Positions 4,860-9,326 of a stretch of DNA of 9,326 nucleotides are shown one piece after another (position 1 is the stretch's first letter; each line of letters begins with the position of its first letter). A program made the translations under genes and the position numbers. Origin of the DNA: a bacterium (lineage in GTDB: Bacteria > Patescibacteriota > Minisyncoccia > UBA6257 > 2-01-FULL-56-20); the NCBI GenBank assembly GCA_021780545.1, contig JAJXYP010000056.1:1-9326 (forward strand), read 5' to 3'. A model generated the notes under the pieces. That model was not told the DNA's origin. It ran no database searches and worked only from the letters and a program-made list of their open reading frames with translations.

Positions 4860-7661
4860 ATGTTCGGACCGATCAAGCAATGGTTTGGCGGGCGGCCGCT
4901 TGCGCCTTTTGAGGAACGCGTGCGGGAGATTAACGCGCTTGAATCGGAGATCGGGGAGCTGTCTGACGAAGGGCTTGCGGCGGAAAGCGCATCGCTTCGG
5001 GAGCGGGTGCGGAACGGCGAATTGCTTGACGATTTGGCCCCGCGGGCGTTTGCCGTTGTCCGCGAGGCGGCGCGTCGGACGCTCGGCCAGCGGCCGTTCG
5101 ACGTCCAGCTAATCGGCGGCCTCGTGCTGCACCGCGGCGCGGTCGCGGAAATGATGACCGGCGAAGGAAAGACGCTTTCGGCGGTGGCGCCGGCCTACCT
5201 GAACGGCCTCACGGGCCGCGGCGTGCATGTGGTGACGGTGAACGAGTATCTGGCGCGGCGCGACGCAGTATGGATGGGGAAAGTATATCGCCTGCTTGGC
5301 CTGTCGGTTTCCTGCATCGTGCCTGGAGGCGCTTTCATATATGATCCGCAATACCGCGCGCCGGAGGAAGGCAGCGGTCCCGCGTCGCAGAATCCCGAGG
5401 CGTCGAAGCTTCTCGACCGCGAACGGGATACGACGGGGAGTTTCCTTGTTCAGCAGGAGTTTCTCCGGCCCGTCACGCGGCGCGACGCCTATGCGGCCGA
5501 CATCACCTATGGCACGAACCATGAATTCGGATTTGATTATCTCCGGGATAATCTCGTTTCGCGCCTTGAAGAACAGTCCCAGCGCGGCCATTATTTCGCG
5601 ATCATTGACGAGGTTGACAGCATTCTCATCGACGAAGCCCGGACGCCTCTTATCATCGCGGCGCCGGATCAGCAGTCGAGCGATTTCTATAAGGCCTTTG
5701 CGCGCGTTGCCGCGCGGCTTGTGAAAGACGAGGATTACGAGGTGGATGAAAAGAGGAAAGCGATTTCGACAACAGACGCCGGAGTCGAGAAAGTAGAATC
5801 GCTGATCGGCGTCCAGAACCTGTACGCGCCGGAGAATATCCGGCTGGTCCACTACCTTGAAGAGAGCGTGAAAGCGCAGGCGCTGTTTTTCCGCGACCGT
5901 GATTATGTCGTGAAGAACGGCGAGGTGATCATCGTCGACGAATTCACGGGACGCCTCCTCGTCGGCCGGCGCTACCAGGCGGGGCTCCATCAGGCGATCG
6001 AGGCGAAGGAGGGGGTGGTGATCAAAGAGGAATCGCGGACATACGCAAAAATTTCCATACAGAACTATTTCCGCATGTACGAGAAAATTTCCGGCATGAC
6101 GGGAACCGCCCAGACGTCCGCCGAAGAATTCCACAAGGTCTATAATCTGGAAGTCATAAGCATTCCGCCGAACCGCGGCCTGGCGCGCATCGACGGAAAC
6201 GATCAGATCTATAAAAGTTTCCGCGCAAAGGTGGACGCGGTGGTGCGCGAGGTTGGGGAACGGCACGAAAAGGGGCAGCCGGTGCTTCTCGGCACGACGT
6301 CTATTGCGAAGAATGAGTTGTTCTCGGCAGCTCTGTTCAAGGCGGGGATTCCTCACGAGGTTCTGAATGCGAAGAACAACGAGCGCGAGGGTGCGATCAT
6401 CGCGCAGGCGGGACGACCGGGCGCGGTGACGGTCGCGACCAACGTCGCGGGACGCGGCGTCGACATTCTGCTGGGGGGCAACCCGCCGACGCCGGAGGAG
6501 GCGGCGAAAGTCCGCGAGCTTGGCGGCCTGCATGTCGTCGGTACCGAACGCCACGAAGCGCGGCGCATCGATAACCAGCTGCGCGGTCGCGCCGGACGCC
6601 AGGGCGACCCTGGCTCGTCGCAGTTTTTTCTGTCCGTTGAAGATGATCTCCTCCGGATTTTTGGCGGCGACCGCCTGAAGGGTATGATGGAGCGCTTCGA
6701 CTTGCCGGACGACCAGCCGATCGAATTCGGATTCGTATCGAAAGCGGTCGCGGAGGCGCAGGCGAAAGTCGAAGGCGCCAATTTCGACATCCGGAAGCAT
6801 CTCCTCGAATATGACGACGTGCTGAACAAGCAACGGGCGGCGGTTTACAAGCGCCGGGCCGAGTTGCTTGCCATGCTGAACCGCGAGGAACTCGCTGCTT
6901 TCATCGAAAGCGCCGCATCGGCACACATTGAAGCCATCCTGCCGCAGCTTGCGGCGCCGGTCGAAGATCAATACCCGGCAGCAGCCGTGGATGCCGGTGG
7001 TGATGCTGCGGCTGCGGGCGGGATTTCCGCCGGCGACGCTTCGGGAGCCGGCGCGGCGTCGCCGGCGTCTCGGATCCTCTCGTTTTTTAAAGACGCGGGG
7101 CTGGTCGCGGAAGCGGGCGATCTGCCGGCCGAGCCGGGAGATCCCGGGAGCTATCGCGAACTCATCGCGCGCCGCAGCGCCGAAATCGCGGCGCATCCGC
7201 TCGCGCGGAATCAGCTGATTGGAATCCTCGACATGCTGTGGATGAACAACCTCGAAGACCTCGATGCTCTGCAGGAGGCGGTCGGGCTCCGGGCGTACGG
7301 TCAGAAGGATCCGCTGGTTGAATATCGGCAGGAGGCGAGCCGGTTTTTTAAAGCATTTTGGGGAACCTTTCACGCTTGGGTGTTTGGAAATATTTTTAAA
7401 CTGGCGCCGGCCGGCGGCGTTCCGGCGGGCTCCGGCGCGGCCGTTTCGGCGGTGCCGGCAGCCGTGCTACAGGGTATCGGCGCGGCCGGAAATATGTCGG
7501 GCTCCGGCGCGGGTTCAGTGTCCGGCGCGAAAGTCGGCCGCAACGATCCCTGTCCGTGCGGCAGCGGAAAGAAGTATAAGAAGTGCGGTCTCCTGAATAC
7601 CGAAGAGCACCAGCGGAACCTTGCCGCAGGCGGGAAGAAGCACGAGGTGACGGGAGGATAA
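4860..7661 (+). CDS. secA: Preprotein translocase ATPase SecA
   Basis: 933 aa, longer than the B. subtilis protein (about 840). By family it drives secretory proteins through SecYEG by ATP hydrolysis. Motifs in order: Walker A 'MMTGEGKT' (98-105, Lys104); 'ITYGTNHEFGFDYLRDN' (215-231); DEAD-box Walker B 'IIDEVDSILIDEA' (Asp250, Glu251); 'VDEFTGRLLVGRRY'; 'KISGMTGTAQT' (409-419); NBD2 'LLGTTSI', 'ATNVAGRGVDILLGGN' (526-541) and arginine-finger motif 'QLRGRAGRQGDPGSSQFF' (573-590); helical scaffold 'DMLWMNNLEDLDALQEAVGL' (791-810). Oddities: an insert of about 50 aa (roughly 156-207) between 'CIVPG' and 'RRDAYAADITYG', seen in CPR SecAs as I recall; an Ala/Gly-rich low-complexity stretch (698-737); a Gly/Ala/Pro/Ser linker (850-890). 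The C-terminal zinc motif is CxCx8C (Cys898, 900, 909) but the fourth ligand position 910 is Gly; His917 is a possible substitute. Confidence 0.97.
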   Translation: MFGPIKQWFGGRPLAPFEERVREINALESEIGELSDEGLAAESASLRERVRNGELLDDLAPRAFAVVREAARRTLGQRPFDVQLIGGLVLHRGAVAEMMTGEGKTLSAVAPAYLNGLTGRGVHVVTVNEYLARRDAVWMGKVYRLLGLSVSCIVPGGAFIYDPQYRAPEEGSGPASQNPEASKLLDRERDTTGSFLVQQEFLRPVTRRDAYAADITYGTNHEFGFDYLRDNLVSRLEEQSQRGHYFAIIDEVDSILIDEARTPLIIAAPDQQSSDFYKAFARVAARLVKDEDYEVDEKRKAISTTDAGVEKVESLIGVQNLYAPENIRLVHYLEESVKAQALFFRDRDYVVKNGEVIIVDEFTGRLLVGRRYQAGLHQAIEAKEGVVIKEESRTYAKISIQNYFRMYEKISGMTGTAQTSAEEFHKVYNLEVISIPPNRGLARIDGNDQIYKSFRAKVDAVVREVGERHEKGQPVLLGTTSIAKNELFSAALFKAGIPHEVLNAKNNEREGAIIAQAGRPGAVTVATNVAGRGVDILLGGNPPTPEEAAKVRELGGLHVVGTERHEARRIDNQLRGRAGRQGDPGSSQFFLSVEDDLLRIFGGDRLKGMMERFDLPDDQPIEFGFVSKAVAEAQAKVEGANFDIRKHLLEYDDVLNKQRAAVYKRRAELLAMLNREELAAFIESAASAHIEAILPQLAAPVEDQYPAAAVDAGGDAAAAGGISAGDASGAGAASPASRILSFFKDAGLVAEAGDLPAEPGDPGSYRELIARRSAEIAAHPLARNQLIGILDMLWMNNLEDLDALQEAVGLRAYGQKDPLVEYRQEASRFFKAFWGTFHAWVFGNIFKLAPAGGVPAGSGAAVSAVPAAVLQGIGAAGNMSGSGAGSVSGAKVGRNDPCPCGSGKKYKKCGLLNTEEHQRNLAAGGKKHEVTGG
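7427..7512 (+). repeat. 14-bp direct repeat in the SecA C-terminal linker
   Basis: GGGCTCCGGCGCGG occurs at 7427-7440 and again at 7499-7512, with further partial 'TCCGGCGCG' copies nearby (7521). The stretch encodes the Gly/Ser/Ala linker of SecA. It looks like slippage-prone low-complexity coding sequence, not a mobile element. Confidence 0.6.
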
Positions 7662-7678
7662 GAAATCTTTCCGGAACT

Positions 7679-7692
7679 GCTATCATGAGAAT
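7679..7692 (+). promoter_or_regulatory. Candidate -10 element of the P-ATPase gene, predicted leaderless
   Basis: TATCAT (7681-7686; 5 of 6) is followed by 6 bases and the ATG at 7693. No good -35 is visible at 16-18 bp, so it is weaker than the dsbA-like promoter. The surrounding 10-mer GCTATCATGA equals that at 3210-3219. There is no terminator or Shine-Dalgarno sequence in the 31-base secA-ATPase gap, so read-through from secA is also possible. Confidence 0.45.
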
Positions 7693-9326
7693 ATGGATGT
7701 CATTCAGCAACCGGCGGCGGAATCAGGCGGTGTTTTGGAGATTTCCGCTGCGCCGGGAATTGCCTCCATCGATGTCGCCGCCCGGCGTGCGCAATACGGC
7801 TACAACGAATTGCCGGCGCCGCGTGAGAACCTGTTTCTGATTTACCTCCGGAATTTCTGGGGGCCGCTGCCGTGGCTCATGGAACTTCTGGTCGTCATTA
7901 CGTATTTCTCTGGACAGCTTCCCGAGAGCGCGATCATCGCCGTGCTGCTGTTTTTAAACAGCGCGATCAGTATCTGGCTCCGCCATTCGGCTGACGCCGC
8001 GCTCGCGGCGCTCACGAAGCGGCTGAGCGTATCGGCCCGGGTGCGCCGCGACGGCGTCTGGCAGACGGTGCCGACGCGGGAATTGCTGCCGGGCGATGCC
8101 ATTCGCCTCCGGACCGGCGACGTCATCCCGGCAGACGCATCGATCGTTGACGGCGATTTGAGCGTCGATCTGTCAACCCTGACCGGCGAGTCGCTGCCGC
8201 AGGATGCGGCTTCCGGCGCGCCGGTGTATTCGGGAAGCGTGATCCGCCGCGGCGAGGCGACGGCTCAGGTTTCGGCAATCGGACGCGCAACGCGGTACGG
8301 CAAGACAACCGAGCTTCTCGAGACCGCGCATCCGCCGACCCATATGGAGCGGATCATTTTCGCGGTGATCCGGTATTTTTTCATCGTGAACATCGCGCTT
8401 GCGGCGGCGCTCATCGTCTTCGGCGCTGCGGTTCGCATTCCGGCGGGGGATACGGCCGACATGGTTATCGTGCTGCTTCTCGGTTCAGTGCCGATAGCGT
8501 TCCCTACCATGTTCGCGGTAGCGCAGAGTTACGGCGCGCTGCAGCTCGGCGGCGGCGGCGCGGATGGCGTCCTGGTGCGGCGCCTCGCGGCGGTTCAGGA
8601 ATGCGCGACCATGGATGTTCTCTGCAGCGATAAGACGGGGACGCTCACCGGGAACCGCATGGAAGTCGCCGCGGTGACGCATTACGGGCACGCCGGTGAA
8701 GCGGACGTACTCGGTCTCGCGGCTGCCTGCGGCGACGCCGCCGATAACGACTCGATCGACGACGCGATTATCAGGCGCGCGCGGGAGCGCTCGGTTCCGA
8801 TTCCGGAGCAGAAAAGCTTCCTCCCCTTCAATCCGGCAACCAAGCGCGATGAAGCGGATGTTGTCTGGGGCGGGGAGGTCGTGCACGTCCTTTCCGGTTT
8901 CCCGGAACTGATTCTCGAAGGTAATACGGCGAACGCCGCGGCCGCCCGCGAAGATCTGGCGCGGCTGAGCGCCGACGGCTTGCGGGTGCTTGCGGTCGCC
9001 GTCGAACGTGGCGGCGGCGCGACCGCCGGCGGCGATCGCGGTGCAAGCGGCGCCCGGGAGTGTCTGGGGCTTATCGGGCTCGCGGACCCCGTGCTTCCGG
9101 ATGCGCCGCGATTGATAGAGGACCTGCGGGCCGCTGGCGTCCGCGTGATTATGATTACGGGCGACGGACGGGCGACCGCGCGCGCGGTCGCGAACCGCCT
9201 CGGCCTCGACGGCGCCGTCATGACCCCGGCCGATCTGAAGGCCGACCCCGGCGCGGCCATCAGCAGTTCGGTTTTCGCGGAAACGTATCCGGAGGACAAG
9301 CTGGGGATCATCCGCGCTTTGCAGGC
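7693..9326 (+). CDS. P-type ATPase, P3A (plasma-membrane H+-ATPase-like), 3' end outside the window
   Basis: 544 codons are seen without a stop; the gene continues past the right edge. The ATG at 7693 is the only start between the in-frame TGA at 7648 and the conserved N-domain. Order: cation-ATPase N-terminal segment ('RRAQYGYNELP', about 31-41); M1 with 'NFWGPLPWLMELLVVI', the hallmark 'FWGPIPWM' context of P3A pumps; M2 about 79-96; actuator motif TGES (164-167); M3 about 221-247; M4 'GSVPIAFPTMF' (264-274); phosphorylation site 'CSDKTGTLTGN' with Asp313; N-domain 'FLPFNPATKRDEA'; 'GLRVLAVAV'; P-domain 'VIMITGDG' (Asp491) and 'ETYPEDKLGII'. By family it expels protons using ATP through a phospho-aspartate intermediate. 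Oddity: the nucleotide-site KGAP motif reads S401-G-F-P, so the usual Lys is missing. The ion-determining M5/M6 residues are outside the window, so H+ specificity is inferred. Confidence 0.92.
   Translation, partial: MDVIQQPAAESGGVLEISAAPGIASIDVAARRAQYGYNELPAPRENLFLIYLRNFWGPLPWLMELLVVITYFSGQLPESAIIAVLLFLNSAISIWLRHSADAALAALTKRLSVSARVRRDGVWQTVPTRELLPGDAIRLRTGDVIPADASIVDGDLSVDLSTLTGESLPQDAASGAPVYSGSVIRRGEATAQVSAIGRATRYGKTTELLETAHPPTHMERIIFAVIRYFFIVNIALAAALIVFGAAVRIPAGDTADMVIVLLLGSVPIAFPTMFAVAQSYGALQLGGGGADGVLVRRLAAVQECATMDVLCSDKTGTLTGNRMEVAAVTHYGHAGEADVLGLAAACGDAADNDSIDDAIIRRARERSVPIPEQKSFLPFNPATKRDEADVVWGGEVVHVLSGFPELILEGNTANAAAAREDLARLSADGLRVLAVAVERGGGATAGGDRGASGARECLGLIGLADPVLPDAPRLIEDLRAAGVRVIMITGDGRATARAVANRLGLDGAVMTPADLKADPGAAISSSVFAETYPEDKLGIIRALQ

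Noticed and set aside
5109..7373. Very long open frame on the minus strand (about 754 codons)
   Set aside because: It lies wholly inside secA on the opposite strand and encodes an Arg/His-rich sequence with no recognisable domain. Long antisense frames are expected opposite GC-rich genes.
8682..9311. Open frame of 209 codons on the minus strand
   Set aside because: It is antisense to the P-ATPase, which is supported by TGES, DKTGT and TGD motifs. The minus-strand product is Ser/Arg/Ala-rich low-complexity sequence.
2338..9326. DGR template repeat or reverse transcriptase downstream of the VR-like segment
   Set aside because: I looked for a second copy of the 'tttcggtgcgccc' end and for an RT with a YxDD motif and found neither. 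Isolated 'cggtgcg' matches at about 3880 and 4057 do not extend.
1..9326. CRISPR arrays, tRNA or rRNA genes, insertion sequences
   Set aside because: No regularly spaced repeats, no tRNA-like cloverleaf with CCA-type arms, no conserved rRNA segments and no transposase were seen.

Overview
The window reads as a chromosomal fragment of a Candidate Phyla Radiation (Patescibacteria/Parcubacteria-like) bacterium. This is inferred from the gene types: a SecA with a long insert between NBD1 motifs, a minimal HPF, a pilin-like protein fused to an FGE/C-type-lectin-like domain, an Fn3 plus peptidoglycan-binding surface protein, and a P3A-type P-ATPase. TGA ends at least two genes (the first gene and murB), so the recoded TGA=Gly code of Gracilibacteria/Absconditabacteria is unlikely. 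All genes are on the + strand. None has a convincing Shine-Dalgarno sequence at its start.

Layout. (1) 1-848 is the 3' part of an exported Fn3-like/peptidoglycan-binding protein, open to the left edge. (2) 907-2337 is a type IV pilin-like protein whose C-terminal half is an FGE/SUMF1-type C-lectin fold. It ends in a segment that looks like the variable region of a diversity-generating retroelement (DGR) target. (3) 2385-3155 is a membrane-anchored DsbA/BdbD-like thiol oxidoreductase. (4) 3156-3469 is a 314-base gap that is densely structured. It holds two promoter-like elements, a putative ~90-nt structured RNA ending in a GNRA-loop terminator hairpin, and a leader ending in a second terminator hairpin only 10 nt before the next gene. 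(5) 3470-4450 is murB, (6) 4497-4841 is hpf (short ribosome hibernation factor) and (7) 4860-7661 is secA; the hpf-secA order is also known from Firmicutes. (8) 7693 to the right edge is a P3A-type (H+-ATPase-like) cation pump, truncated by the window.

The left part (surface protein, pilin-FGE fusion, disulfide oxidoreductase) looks like cell-surface and extracytoplasmic folding functions. The right part is housekeeping: cell-wall precursor synthesis, ribosome hibernation, preprotein export and ion pumping. Two features stand out. The first is the possible DGR target at 2236-2343, with no reverse transcriptase or template repeat in the window. The second is a recurring promoter layout in which a -10 hexamer sits exactly 6 nt before the ATG (dsbA-like gene, secA, P-ATPase), which predicts leaderless mRNAs.
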